A stretch of 64,000 nucleotides of DNA from Pseudanabaenaceae cyanobacterium SKYG29 (GTDB lineage: Bacteria > Cyanobacteriota > Cyanobacteriia > Pseudanabaenales > Pseudanabaenaceae): the NCBI GenBank assembly GCA_025055675.1, contig JANWWT010000006.1, forward strand, positions 120,839-184,838. Reading direction: 5' to 3'. Below, piece by piece: positions 49,429-57,893 of the stretch (positions are counted from its first letter, which is position 1; each line of letters opens with the position of its first letter). The position numbers were made by a program, and so were the translations under genes. Below the pieces are notes generated by a model. The model saw only the letters and a program-made list of their open reading frames with translations. It made no database searches and was not told the origin of the DNA.

Positions 49429-50736
49429 ATGCCTAAGTACGACACTCACCTCAAATGCTCCTTCTGTGGTAAGTCCCAAGAACAGGTGCGCAAATTGATT
49501 GCCGGTCCTGGGGTTTACATATGTGATGAGTGTGTGGAGTTATGCAACGAAATCCTCGAGGAAGAACTGGTACCGCAGCAGCAGCGGCGGGAGCCGGGGG
49601 ACAAGCGCAAACGCAGGGGCAAGAATCTACACCAGGTGCCCAAACCGAGGGAGATCAAGAAATTCCTCGATGAGCACGTTGTGGGTCAGGAAGAGGCGAA
49701 GAAGATTCTTGCAGTTGCCGTCTATAACCACTACAAGCGCCTAAATTGCCTCGATGAAGATGAGGACGGCGTGGAGTTACAAAAATCCAACATCCTCCTC
49801 ATTGGTCCGACGGGGTGTGGTAAGACCCTCCTTGCCCAAACTCTAGCGAAATTACTGGATGTCCCCTTTGCGGTTGCCGATGCTACTACTCTGACGGAAG
49901 CAGGCTACGTGGGGGAAGATGTGGAAAATATTTTGTTGCGCCTCCTCCAAGCAGCTGACCTAGACGTGGAGGAAGCCCAAAGGGGTATCGTTTATATTGA
50001 CGAAATCGACAAGATTGCCCGTAAAGGAGAAAACACATCTATTACTCGCGATGTGTCAGGGGAAGGTGTCCAACAGGCATTGCTAAAGATTCTGGAGGGC
50101 ACGATCGCCAATGTCCCCCCCCAAGGGGGCAGAAAGCATCCCTACCAAGAGTGCATCCAAATCGACACCAAGAACATTCTATTTATCTGTGGGGGAGCCT
50201 TTGAGGGCTTAGACAAAATCATTGAACAGCGCTGTCGCAAACGCTCGCCCATTGGCTTTGAAATTGAACCGAACCAAATTGCCAGCAAGGAAGACCGCAA
50301 AGCCGATTTGCTGAAAGAACTACAGCCAGAAGACCTTGTCCGCTACGGTATGATTCCTGAATTTATTGGGCGCGTACCTGTTACAGCTGTCATCACCCCC
50401 CTAGATGAGGAAGCCCTAGTTTCCATTCTCACTACTCCCCGCAACAGCTTAGTGAAGCAATACCAAAAGCTACTGCTGATGGACAACATCCACCTGGAAT
50501 TTCAAGAGGAGGCACTGCGAGCGATCGCCCAGGAAGCCTATCGGCGCAAGACAGGGGCAAGGGCACTGCGCAGCATTGTGGAGCAGTTGATGCTGGATAT
50601 AATGTACGAGCTGCCTTCCCGCAAAGACTCCAGTGTACCCAGGAGGTGTGTAATTACTACCGAGATGGTACGGGAATTATCCACCGCCAGGGTTCTCATG
50701 CACCCATCTTCTCTCCCCAAAACGGAATCGGCATAG
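49429..50736 (+). CDS. clpX: ATP-dependent Clp protease ATP-binding subunit ClpX
   Basis: AAA+ unfoldase for ClpP. The 435-residue protein starts with the zinc finger ([13 protein letters not shown], then [10 protein letters not shown]). It has Walker [13 protein letters not shown] (near residue 130), Walker [11 protein letters not shown], and the pore and IGF region ([11 protein letters not shown]). The C-terminal small domain includes [26 protein letters not shown]. Length is normal. The preceding gene is clpP. Confidence 0.97.
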   Translation: MPKYDTHLKCSFCGKSQEQVRKLIAGPGVYICDECVELCNEILEEELVPQQQRREPGDKRKRRGKNLHQVPKPREIKKFLDEHVVGQEEAKKILAVAVYNHYKRLNCLDEDEDGVELQKSNILLIGPTGCGKTLLAQTLAKLLDVPFAVADATTLTEAGYVGEDVENILLRLLQAADLDVEEAQRGIVYIDEIDKIARKGENTSITRDVSGEGVQQALLKILEGTIANVPPQGGRKHPYQECIQIDTKNILFICGGAFEGLDKIIEQRCRKRSPIGFEIEPNQIASKEDRKADLLKELQPEDLVRYGMIPEFIGRVPVTAVITPLDEEALVSILTTPRNSLVKQYQKLLLMDNIHLEFQEEALRAIAQEAYRRKTGARALRSIVEQLMLDIMYELPSRKDSSVPRRCVITTEMVRELSTARVLMHPSSLPKTESA

Positions 50737-50770
50737 GGCACAATAGGGGTAGACGTTACAAAAATTCACT

Positions 50771-51292
50771 ATGTCTCCCCCTGTGATGCTGGTAGATGGA
50801 TACAATGTAGTAGGAACTTGGCAGTCCCTGCAGGAATTAAAATCAACAGGTAATATCGCCCTGGCCAGGGACAGGTTAGTGGAAATTCTCGCTAGCTACA
50901 GTGCCTACAGGGGGTTTCATACCACGATCGTTTTTGATGCCTACAACCAGCCCCACCCCGGGTCAACGGAGGATGTAACCCAGTACTTGAAACTTCATTA
51001 CACTGACTATCACCAAACAGCAGACAGCTACATTGAGAAAGTTTGTGCCCAGCTGCGCAAGCTCAGGCGGATAATTGTAGTGACATCCGATCGTGCCCAG
51101 CAGCTGACAGTGGGGGGATTTGGTGCCGAGTGGATGTCTGCCCTCCACCTGGAACAGGATGTACGGTCTGCCCAGAAGAGTATGCACAGGAAGCAGAGAG
51201 CAAAAATTGCTCCCCAGAGGCGATTGCACAGTGTCATGAAGGAGGAAGTGAGAAAGAAACTCACCGAGTGGCGAACCCAACTAAGTCAGTAA
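50771..51292 (+). CDS. NYN-domain (YacP/Rae1-like) RNase
   Basis: PIN-like NYN proteins cleave RNA; the Bacillus relative Rae1 cuts mRNA on the ribosome. The 173-residue product has VMLVDGYNVVGTW with the first catalytic Asp, TTIVFDAYNQPHPG, TADSYIEKV and IVVTSDRAQQLTVGGFGAEWMSA, matching the family order of acidic residues. The basic C-terminus (MHRKQRAKIAPQRRLHSVMKEEVRKKL) may contact RNA. It follows clpX by 34 bases on the same strand. Confidence 0.9.
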   Translation: MSPPVMLVDGYNVVGTWQSLQELKSTGNIALARDRLVEILASYSAYRGFHTTIVFDAYNQPHPGSTEDVTQYLKLHYTDYHQTADSYIEKVCAQLRKLRRIIVVTSDRAQQLTVGGFGAEWMSALHLEQDVRSAQKSMHRKQRAKIAPQRRLHSVMKEEVRKKLTEWRTQLSQ

Positions 51293-51327
51293 CCTTTAGA
51301 TGTTAGAGCGGGATACAGCACAGCACT

Positions 51328-51360
51328 AGGAGCCGAGATGTTTCAACCTAGCAGGCTCCT
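51328..51360. other. Hairpin downstream of the NYN gene
   Basis: AGGAGCC (51328-51334) and GGCTCCT (51354-51360) are perfect complements separated by 19 bases. The site lies 36 bases after the stop of the NYN-domain gene. There is no T-tract after it, so it is a possible transcript-stabilising structure or a weak terminator rather than a typical rho-independent terminator. The rest of the gap to 51531 shows nothing else I can name. Confidence 0.35.
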
Positions 51361-51531
51361 CGAGTAGTACATTATCGGGCTTTTGCAAAATTTGGAGTCA
51401 ACGAAAATTTAGACAATTTTGAGGGAGTTATTACGGTAAAGATGTTTATAGTGAGGGTCAGTTAGCTGCTTAGCGACGGGTATATTATTGTACTTGCCCC
51501 TTTTAAAATAGTACCAGTAGGGGGCAGGCAA

Positions 51532-51900
51532 CTAATACAGGGATATACTAGCAATTGTTTTGCCAAGCTCGATAGTTCTTGAAGCGATGATTTGCTCTAT
51601 GTCATAAGGGATATTGAGAGCAGGGACACCGTATTCATCTTGCAGGAAAGTTTCCCCGTCCAGGTGATATTGCCATAGCTCTGCCAAGCTGTCAGTAGTT
51701 AGCTGTTGAAAGAAACTCCCCTGTGCTAGTGGGAACAAAAAGCTATCTAAGTTATTAGAAGAAGTAAGGGAAACATTTTCTGTAAATAGGGTCATGAATT
51801 CTGCAATTTGATAGTTGTGCACGCCAAAGTATCGCTGCGTTTTAGACTGTTGCCAGATGAGCAAGGGAATATTTTCGTATTCGAAAGCCCCGTAAAACAA
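51532..51900 (-). CDS. ORF of unknown function, possibly the 3' part of a gene interrupted by TAG
   Basis: A 122-residue soluble-looking product without a recognised family. It includes FYGAFEYENIPLLIWQQS, FMTLFTENVSLTS and a tail rich in Ile and Ala. The only start is TTG at 51900, preceded by AGGAG only three bases away. The frame is open upstream to a TAG at 51946-51948. That TAG is also the stop of the 60-residue membrane protein, so the two are in the same frame. This may be a real gene, a degenerating one, or part of a longer protein read through the stop. Confidence that it is expressed alone is low. Confidence 0.4.
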   Translation of the reverse strand: MFYGAFEYENIPLLIWQQSKTQRYFGVHNYQIAEFMTLFTENVSLTSSNNLDSFLFPLAQGSFFQQLTTDSLAELWQYHLDGETFLQDEYGVPALNIPYDIEQIIASRTIELGKTIASISLY

Positions 51901-51945
51901 AAACTCCTGATCGGTCAGAAAATCCAGGTCAGATTGGGGTATACA

Positions 51946-52128
51946 CTATAGCAGTCGCTGCGCTCTAGTGGCAGCTATTCTGTTTAAGTTAGGTTCTCCT
52001 CGTTTCATCTTTTGTACTTGATCGTATATCACAAACATCGTTACTAATAAACGCAAGGCTAGATTTACTAACACAATCACTAGTTCAACCAGGAAAAACA
52101 ATAGTAAAAATAGGAAAATTGTTGTCAT
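51946..52128 (-). CDS. Small hydrophobic membrane protein, unknown function
   Basis: A 60-residue product with a long hydrophobic N-terminal half (IFLFLLLFFLVELVIVLVNLALRLLVTMFVIYD) and a short basic tail (KMKRGEPNLNRIAATRAQRLL). It is probably one or two membrane passes. Its ATG overlaps the stop of the ABC permease gene (ATGA), which supports a real, coupled gene. Function is not known. Confidence 0.65.
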   Translation of the reverse strand: MTTIFLFLLLFFLVELVIVLVNLALRLLVTMFVIYDQVQKMKRGEPNLNRIAATRAQRLL

Positions 52129-52970
52129 AATCCCTCTGATACATGCATCTCCCTGCGTCTATCTCCGTGGACTTTTAATCCTTCTCCTACTAAAGATAAA
52201 CCTGTAACTAATAGAGTAATGGCAAGTCCAGGGAAAAAGGTTGTCCACCAAATCGGTTCTCCTGTAGACAGGGCATCGAGGGCTTGTTTGAGGTCATGTC
52301 CCCATTCTGGTATCTCTGGCGGTACCCCTAAGCCTAAAAATCCCAGCCCCGCCAGGGTCAAAACGGCATCAGCGCTATTCAAACTCAGCAGTACCGGTAG
52401 GCTAGGTAATACATTCGGTAACACATACCGCCATAAAATCCAAAACTGACTGGCTCCCAACGATCGGGCTGCCTCAATATATAATTCATTTTTTACGCTG
52501 ACGGTCTGATTACGGAATAGGCGAAAATACTGGGGAATATATACCACACTCAGAGCAATCACAGCATTTCCCACTCCCTTGCCCACCACAAAGGCAATAG
52601 CGATTGATAACAGTAGGCTGGGAATTGTATAGATAGCATCCATGAGGAAAACCAGGCAACGATCGAGCCAGCCACCACTATAACCACTCCACAAACCCAG
52701 CGGCAGACCGATCGTGACACTAACCACTGTGGAAAACAACACCACCTGTAAAGCTACCCCTGTTCCTGCCAGTACCCGTGCCAAGACATCATGTCCCTGT
52801 AAATCTGTCCCTAGCCAGTGACTCCAGGAAGGAGGGGAATGAACAGGGAAATCCAGGAAAGTATTGGGGTCGTAGAGCCAACCCGATCGGATGAGAAGAG
52901 GGGTAAGGACAGCCACCAGACAAAATACCAGCGTTATCCCTAACCCCACGCGAAACAGAAGGCGGTGCAC
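52125..52970 (-). CDS. Oligopeptide/nickel-type ABC transporter permease (DppC/OppC-like), unaccompanied
   Basis: The 281-residue membrane protein has the EAA loop of the family (LYIEAARSLGASQFWILWRYVLPNVLPSL) and a DppC-like C-terminus (LGLGVPPEIPEWGHDLKQAL). Six hydrophobic segments are visible. It begins with GTG at 52970, which shares one base with the gloA stop (TAGTG). No matching permease, ATPase or binding protein is next to it, so the other parts must be encoded elsewhere or the gene is an orphan. Confidence 0.9.
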   Translation of the reverse strand: MHRLLFRVGLGITLVFCLVAVLTPLLIRSGWLYDPNTFLDFPVHSPPSWSHWLGTDLQGHDVLARVLAGTGVALQVVLFSTVVSVTIGLPLGLWSGYSGGWLDRCLVFLMDAIYTIPSLLLSIAIAFVVGKGVGNAVIALSVVYIPQYFRLFRNQTVSVKNELYIEAARSLGASQFWILWRYVLPNVLPSLPVLLSLNSADAVLTLAGLGFLGLGVPPEIPEWGHDLKQALDALSTGEPIWWTTFFPGLAITLLVTGLSLVGEGLKVHGDRRREMHVSEGL

Positions 52971-53365
52971 TAGTCTTGGCGGTTCTTCAATTGGATTAAC
53001 TCAATTTTGTAGCCATCGGGGTCTTCCACAAAAGCAATTTCCGTGGTGCCGTGCCTCATGGGACCGGGTTCGCGCACAATTTTGCCCCCTTTTTCCCGAA
53101 TTGCCTGACAGGCACTGTAAATATCTTCTACCCCTAGAGCTACGTGACCAAAGCCATCACCAATATTGTAGGAGGGCGTATCCCAGTTGTGGGTCAGTTC
53201 AATGACTGCTCCCTCTTCTTCACTGCCATAACCGACAAATGCCAAGGTAAAACGACCCCCTGGATAATCCTTGCGCCGAATGAGATTCATACCCAAAACA
53301 TTGCAGTAAAAATCAAGGGACTTCTCCAAATCCCCTACCCGCAACATGGTGTGCAGAATACGCAT
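52970..53365 (-). CDS. gloA: Lactoylglutathione lyase (glyoxalase I)
   Basis: Converts the glutathione hemithioacetal of methylglyoxal to lactoylglutathione, a detoxification step. The 131-residue product shows MRILHTMLRVGDLEKSLDFYCNVLGM, then EEEGAVIELTHNWD, GFGHVALGVEDIY and IAFVEDPDGYKIELIQ. The metal-binding residues are His5, Glu (IELTHN), His (FGHVAL) and Glu (YKIELI). It lies between a DUF3318-like gene and the permease in a minus-strand run. Confidence 0.95.
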   Translation of the reverse strand: MRILHTMLRVGDLEKSLDFYCNVLGMNLIRRKDYPGGRFTLAFVGYGSEEEGAVIELTHNWDTPSYNIGDGFGHVALGVEDIYSACQAIREKGGKIVREPGPMRHGTTEIAFVEDPDGYKIELIQLKNRQD

Positions 53366-53385
53366 AACTATTCCTCAGAGCTACT

Positions 53386-54012
53386 TCAACCATCGTAGTT
53401 GCGTTTAGCGCGGGCGGCATCTGCCCTGAGAGCTTCTAGCCGTGCCTCTAGGACCATCTTTTGTCTACCCTTAGCTTGGTTCAGCATGGTTTTCAGCGCT
53501 GTTCCCAAACTCTTGTAGGCATCAGGGAGTTTATAACCGTTTTTCACGGCTAGGCGAATTGCCCCCTGGTCTGCCTCAATCAAACGGCGAATATCCTTTT
53601 TGGTTGTCCCCTTGCGCCAGAGTTGAAATCCTGCCACCGCACAGACAGCTAACGCCGCCAAAAAGAGAGCACCATTTTGTACCCACAGCTCACCCACAGC
53701 GCCACCCAGACCCACCGCTAAGGCTGCTACTTCCCAGCCATCCTTGGGCACATTGTCATTTTGAATGCGAGCTACCTCATGCCAAAATAGCAAGTTGCGT
53801 TGGTCTTCCGAGAGACGTTCCCATTTGGGCATGTCAATTAAGATGACCACCTCGTCTCCCCCCGCCTCCTCACAGGAGATAAGCTTGGGACGCACCCCAT
53901 CCGCCTGGATCACCTTGACCCATGCTTGTAGTTCAGGCGGCAGCAGAGCCTGTAAGCGCATTGATTCATAGCGGGCAAAGGTATTGCGCAGGGAACGGTT
54001 GGGGGCTGGCAT
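53386..54012 (-). CDS. Cyanobacterial conserved membrane protein (DUF3318-like)
   Basis: The 208-residue product has a soluble N-terminal region with the acidic stretch CEEAGGDEVVILIDM and LSEDQRNLLFWHEVARIQND. Two hydrophobic segments (about residues 93-135) follow, then a charged helical tail (RRLIEADQGAIRLAVKNGY, LEALRADAARAKRN). The HEVARI motif resembles a protease-like or structural helix but lacks a full HExxH. I place it in the cyanobacterial DUF3318 group from its general pattern; this is not certain. It lies 44 bases after atpC on the same strand. Confidence 0.75.
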   Translation of the reverse strand: MPAPNRSLRNTFARYESMRLQALLPPELQAWVKVIQADGVRPKLISCEEAGGDEVVILIDMPKWERLSEDQRNLLFWHEVARIQNDNVPKDGWEVAALAVGLGGAVGELWVQNGALFLAALAVCAVAGFQLWRKGTTKKDIRRLIEADQGAIRLAVKNGYKLPDAYKSLGTALKTMLNQAKGRQKMVLEARLEALRADAARAKRNYDG

Positions 54013-54056
54013 GGAACTAGAGTGGTAGTTGGTCTAATTCTACTTCTCCTATTTTA

Positions 54057-55007
54057 TCAGGAGGAGACGGGAGCGGCACCAGATACCACTTCAATAATTT
54101 CCTGGGTGATGGCAGCTTGGCGGGCTTTGTTGTAGCTCAGGGTCAGTACACGGGCAAGTTCCGCCGCGTTGTCACTGGCGTTGCTCATGGCAGTCATCCG
54201 CGCCGCAAGTTCACTAGCAGCCGCTTCCCGTAACGCGCGCAGCAGTTGGTTGTTGACATAAAGGGGTAGCAGAGCATTCAACAGTTGTACGGCATCCTGC
54301 TCAAAAATCATATCGCGGGGAATTTCTCTAACGGTGGTCTCCAGGACTTCTCGCTCTACACCAAACTTACCGCCCCTAATGACTAAACGAAAGATTTCAT
54401 CATCCTTGGGTTCAAGACCTTGGGGTTCCAGGGGTAAGAGGGTTTGGGTGACGGGTCTGGAACTGATCAAAGATACGAAGCGACTGTAGAGCAACTCCAC
54501 CCGATCGAGTTTACCTGCCAAAAAGTTATCGGTAAATTCAGTGGCAATCTTGGCAGATTCAGTGGCGCTGGGGATTTGGGGCAAATTAGTGTAGGAGGCT
54601 AGAATGGGTTGCTGGCGACGGCTGAAGTACTGTAGGGCTTTTCTGCCAATAATAATAAATTGATAGCTCAAACCTTTTTCCTGCAGTTCCTTGGCGCGGT
54701 TTTCCGCATAGCGAATGATATTGGCGTTATAAGCGCCACAGAGACCCCGATCCCCCGAAATTACTAATAACCCTACGGTTTTCACTTGCCGTGTCCGCAG
54801 TAGGGGTAAGTCCACATCTTCTAGCTTGAGGCGGGTCTGTAACCGGTAGAGAACCTGGGCTAAGCGATCGGCAAAGGGTCTAGCATCGATCACCTGTTGT
54901 TGGGCACGCCGCACTTTTGCTGCTGCCACTAGGCGCATGGCTTCAGTGATTTTGCGGGTGTTTTTGACACTGTTGATGCGGTCGCGAATACTCTTGAGAT
55001 TTGCCAT
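54057..55007 (-). CDS. atpC: ATP synthase F1 gamma subunit
   Basis: The rotor stalk of F1. The 316-residue product has [30 protein letters not shown] at the start, [20 protein letters not shown], and the terminal [34 protein letters not shown]. Residues about 195-235 form the longer central loop of cyanobacterial and chloroplast gamma subunits. Cyanobacteria normally have it right after atpA in the atpI-H-G-F-D-A-C run. Here the upstream gene is an asparaginase and no atpA is in the window, so it is separated from its usual operon. Confidence 0.96.
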   Translation of the reverse strand: MANLKSIRDRINSVKNTRKITEAMRLVAAAKVRRAQQQVIDARPFADRLAQVLYRLQTRLKLEDVDLPLLRTRQVKTVGLLVISGDRGLCGAYNANIIRYAENRAKELQEKGLSYQFIIIGRKALQYFSRRQQPILASYTNLPQIPSATESAKIATEFTDNFLAGKLDRVELLYSRFVSLISSRPVTQTLLPLEPQGLEPKDDEIFRLVIRGGKFGVEREVLETTVREIPRDMIFEQDAVQLLNALLPLYVNNQLLRALREAAASELAARMTAMSNASDNAAELARVLTLSYNKARQAAITQEIIEVVSGAAPVSS

Positions 55008-55055
55008 AGTGCTGTGGGATTGTTTCCTTGTCGATCATAGTATCGATGGTCACCT

Positions 55056-55940
55056 TTAGCTTAACGTGTCTCCCACTTGCTCCCCGTCATGGTAGGCGGC
55101 AAACAGCACGGGGCAGGTTTTATCCCACCCGATCGCTCCTGTGTGGTCAATGGCGATCGCACCAAAATCACGGTGACGGCTGCGAGCTTCGGCAAAGGAT
55201 TTTTCCAGGGCTGCTTGGAGAGTCATGCCATCGGTGACACGGGTAACGATTTTGACGGCTAAGCCTTCATCCAGGATGTCTTCCCCTACCCCTGTACAAC
55301 TGACGGCAGCAAAACTGTTGGCGTAATTGCCAGCGGGGGTGGCGGAATCGCTCACTCTGCCAATGCGTTCAAAGCCCCTGCCCCCTGTGGAGGTGCCGGC
55401 ACACAGTCTCCCTTCCTGGTCAAGGGCGACAGCCCCGATCGTACCTTTTTCCCTGAGTATTACCTCTGCCATTTTGCGCTGGAAGTTGCTTTTTCTTTCT
55501 TCTACCCACTCCTGGAGTCTTTGGTCAGTCAAGGGGTTGTAAGGAGGGATATTTAACTCCCTGGCTAGTTCCAAAGCACCGTAGTCAGAGAGGACTCGAT
55601 CGGGACTATTTTGTAAAAACTGGGCAAGGTGGATAGGGTTTTTTACACGGCTGACGTTGATGACGCCGCTAAAACTTTGGCGCTGCCCATCCATGAGGGA
55701 AGCACTCATTCTAATTTGCCCATCGGACTGCAGGACAGAGCCAGTACCAGCGTTGAAACGGGGTTCATCCTCTAGGAGTTGACAGGCATAAATCACCGCT
55801 TCCAGGGCGCTTGCCCCCTCCAGGAGCTTACTGTAAACCGCTCTAGTTATTTGTTGCAGGATAGCCCTAGTTTCCGCTTGGTTACCTTTGCCTTCGGGGT
55901 CATCCCCTGCCCCACCGTGAATGATCAGCTTGGGGGTCAT
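55056..55940 (-). CDS. Isoaspartyl peptidase / L-asparaginase (plant-type Ntn-hydrolase)
   Basis: The 294-residue precursor is expected to self-cleave. The nucleophile Thr sits in EKGTIGAVALDQEGRLC (near residue 160). Other signs are KLIIHGGAGDDPE at the start, SVLQSDGQIRMSASLMDG, and CAGTSTGGRGFERIGRVSDSATPAGNYAN after the cleavage site. Length fits. It shares one base with the ssb stop (TAATG), so it is coupled. It hydrolyses asparagine or iso-aspartyl dipeptides. Confidence 0.93.
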   Translation of the reverse strand: MTPKLIIHGGAGDDPEGKGNQAETRAILQQITRAVYSKLLEGASALEAVIYACQLLEDEPRFNAGTGSVLQSDGQIRMSASLMDGQRQSFSGVINVSRVKNPIHLAQFLQNSPDRVLSDYGALELARELNIPPYNPLTDQRLQEWVEERKSNFQRKMAEVILREKGTIGAVALDQEGRLCAGTSTGGRGFERIGRVSDSATPAGNYANSFAAVSCTGVGEDILDEGLAVKIVTRVTDGMTLQAALEKSFAEARSRHRDFGAIAIDHTGAIGWDKTCPVLFAAYHDGEQVGDTLS

Positions 55941-56296
55941 TAAAAGTCATTTCCTCCTGTTGCCATAGCTTCCGCTTCTTTTTTGGAAGTCAGGAGTTCC
56001 AGCTCATCTACCAGCACTACTGGACGGGAGCGGTCTTCCCCTGTGGTTTTGTCTTTCCACCGATCGAATTTCAAAGAGCCTACAATCCCCACCAGGTGTC
56101 CCTTTTTCACGTAATTGGCTGCTACCTCTGCTCTTTTTCCCCATATTTCTATATCGAACCAGTCGGGTTGCTCATCACGGTTACTGGTACGCCGATTAAC
56201 AGCCAAAGTGAATTTGGAGACACAGTTACCCGACTCAAAAAAGGTAATCTCAGGGTCTTTGCCAGCTCGCCCTACTAGGTGGACTCTATTGATCAT
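55940..56296 (-). CDS. ssb: Single-stranded DNA-binding protein, short form
   Basis: The 118-residue OB-fold protein has NRVHLVGRAGKDPEITFFESG, FTLAVNRRTSNRDEQPDWFDIEIWG and VKKGHLVGIVGSLKFDRWKDK. It keeps the OB core but ends in MATGGNDF, so the usual acidic tail with DDDIPF is reduced to a bare NDF. It may be an accessory SSB or a short cyanobacterial form. It is the first gene of a run ssb-asparaginase, separated by one base of overlap. Confidence 0.93.
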   Translation of the reverse strand: MINRVHLVGRAGKDPEITFFESGNCVSKFTLAVNRRTSNRDEQPDWFDIEIWGKRAEVAANYVKKGHLVGIVGSLKFDRWKDKTTGEDRSRPVVLVDELELLTSKKEAEAMATGGNDF

Positions 56297-56387
56297 ATAG
56301 TTTAGTGCCTATCTAGCATCCTATGATACTGCAAAGTGTATCTATCCTTATAACGGGTTTCGTGGTATTTCTACTACTTGTGGCTAG

Positions 56388-57893
56388 TTGGAAGGGTTAG
56401 AGAGTATTTTCGTCCTAGTCGGTTTTTTGACGGTATTTAATGGCTTAGTCGCCCTGTGGCTGCTTCTCTATGGGCTAAATTCCCTCTTTTTGACTTTGAT
56501 GAATAAGCCTGCTCCCCGTTCGACCACATCTCTGCCACCAGAGGAATTGCCTGTCGTGACAGTACAGTTACCAATCTACAACGAACGGTATGTAGTGCAA
56601 CGCCTGGTGGATGCGGTCTGTCAGTTGGATTACCCACGGGATCGGTTGTTTATTCAGGTTTTGGATGACTCTACGGACGATACACGCACAATTTTGCAGA
56701 CGATCGTGGCGGAATATCAGGCTAAAGGACACTGGATTAGCTATACCCACCGCTCCCATCGCGAGGGGTTCAAGGCAGGGGCATTACAGGCAGGTCTAAC
56801 CGCTGCTCAAGGGGAATTTATTGCTATGTTTGATGCCGATTTTGTGCCTGAACCGAGCTGGTTAAAGGAGACTATCAGTCACTTTTTTAACTATCCTGCT
56901 GCCGATCGCATTGGTGTGGTGCAAACGCGCTGGGGACATCTCAACCCCAATTATTCCCTCTTGACCAAACTGCAGGCGGTTTGTCTGGATGGGCATTTTA
57001 TGGTAGAGCAACAGTCCCGATCGGTCAACAACTGGCTGTTGAATTTCAACGGCACGGCGGGGATTTGGCGCAAAGAAGCAATTTTAAGTAGTGGGGGCTG
57101 GCAGGGGGACACTTTGGCAGAGGATACGGATTTGAGTTATCGGGCGCAGTTGCAGGGCTGGCGGATTTTGTTCGACCGCACGATCGTGGCTCCCGCTGAA
57201 CTACCTGTGGCAATGGCAGCCTTTAAGTTACAACAGTTTCGCTGGGCTAAGGGAACTATCCAATGTGCCAAGAAATTATTGCCCCAGGTGTGGTCCCATC
57301 CCCAACTATCCTATCTGGCAAAAATTCAGGCGACTATTCATCTCACGGGCTATGCTACTCAGTTATTTGCTCTGGGGGCACTGTTGCTGGCAATTCCCAC
57401 TATGCTACTTTTGCCCCAAGATGTTCCCACCCTTAAGGAATCAGTGATGAGTTTTTGGGGCTTTATTACGCCAGCGGCTCTGGGACCAACTATCCTCTAC
57501 CTAGCAGGACAGAGGGCAATCTATCCTAAAAGTTGGTGGCAGCATATTGATCGGGTGTTTCTCCTCTCTCTGTTGGGGACAGGGCTATCCCTGAATAATA
57601 GCCGAGCGGTCTTGGAAGGTTTGTTTAACTACGGTGTCCATTTTCGTCGTACACCTAAGTTCAATATCAAAACTACGGCTGATCGCTGGCAAGATAAAGT
57701 GTATAAGCTACCCTTTGACCCCATGGCTTTGGGGGAACTTGCTCTCTGTGTCTATGGTCTAATAGCTATGGTGGTGGCATGGCGGGAGTCGTTTTTCACT
57801 TCTTTGCCCTATCTGCTCATGTACACGATCGGTTATGGTTATGTGGGGGGGCTAACTCTGTGGCAGGCGTGGCAACAACAAGGGAGACAATAG
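56388..57893 (+). CDS. Family 2 glycosyltransferase, cellulose synthase-like
   Basis: The 501-residue membrane enzyme has an N-terminal hydrophobic segment and then a GT2 domain: TVQLPIYNERYVVQRLVDAV, QVLDDSTDDT, MFDADFVPEPSW (the DxD), LAEDTDLSYRAQLQGW and QQFRWAKG (the QxxRW motif). Two to four C-terminal helices follow. It is likely a beta-glycan or glycolipid synthase; the acceptor is not known. No ATG is available near the start; TTG at 56388 is the most likely. Its end overlaps the next open frame, and gene order suggests a run with the phosphodiester glycosidase and Amt fusion. Confidence 0.9.
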   Translation: MEGLESIFVLVGFLTVFNGLVALWLLLYGLNSLFLTLMNKPAPRSTTSLPPEELPVVTVQLPIYNERYVVQRLVDAVCQLDYPRDRLFIQVLDDSTDDTRTILQTIVAEYQAKGHWISYTHRSHREGFKAGALQAGLTAAQGEFIAMFDADFVPEPSWLKETISHFFNYPAADRIGVVQTRWGHLNPNYSLLTKLQAVCLDGHFMVEQQSRSVNNWLLNFNGTAGIWRKEAILSSGGWQGDTLAEDTDLSYRAQLQGWRILFDRTIVAPAELPVAMAAFKLQQFRWAKGTIQCAKKLLPQVWSHPQLSYLAKIQATIHLTGYATQLFALGALLLAIPTMLLLPQDVPTLKESVMSFWGFITPAALGPTILYLAGQRAIYPKSWWQHIDRVFLLSLLGTGLSLNNSRAVLEGLFNYGVHFRRTPKFNIKTTADRWQDKVYKLPFDPMALGELALCVYGLIAMVVAWRESFFTSLPYLLMYTIGYGYVGGLTLWQAWQQQGRQ

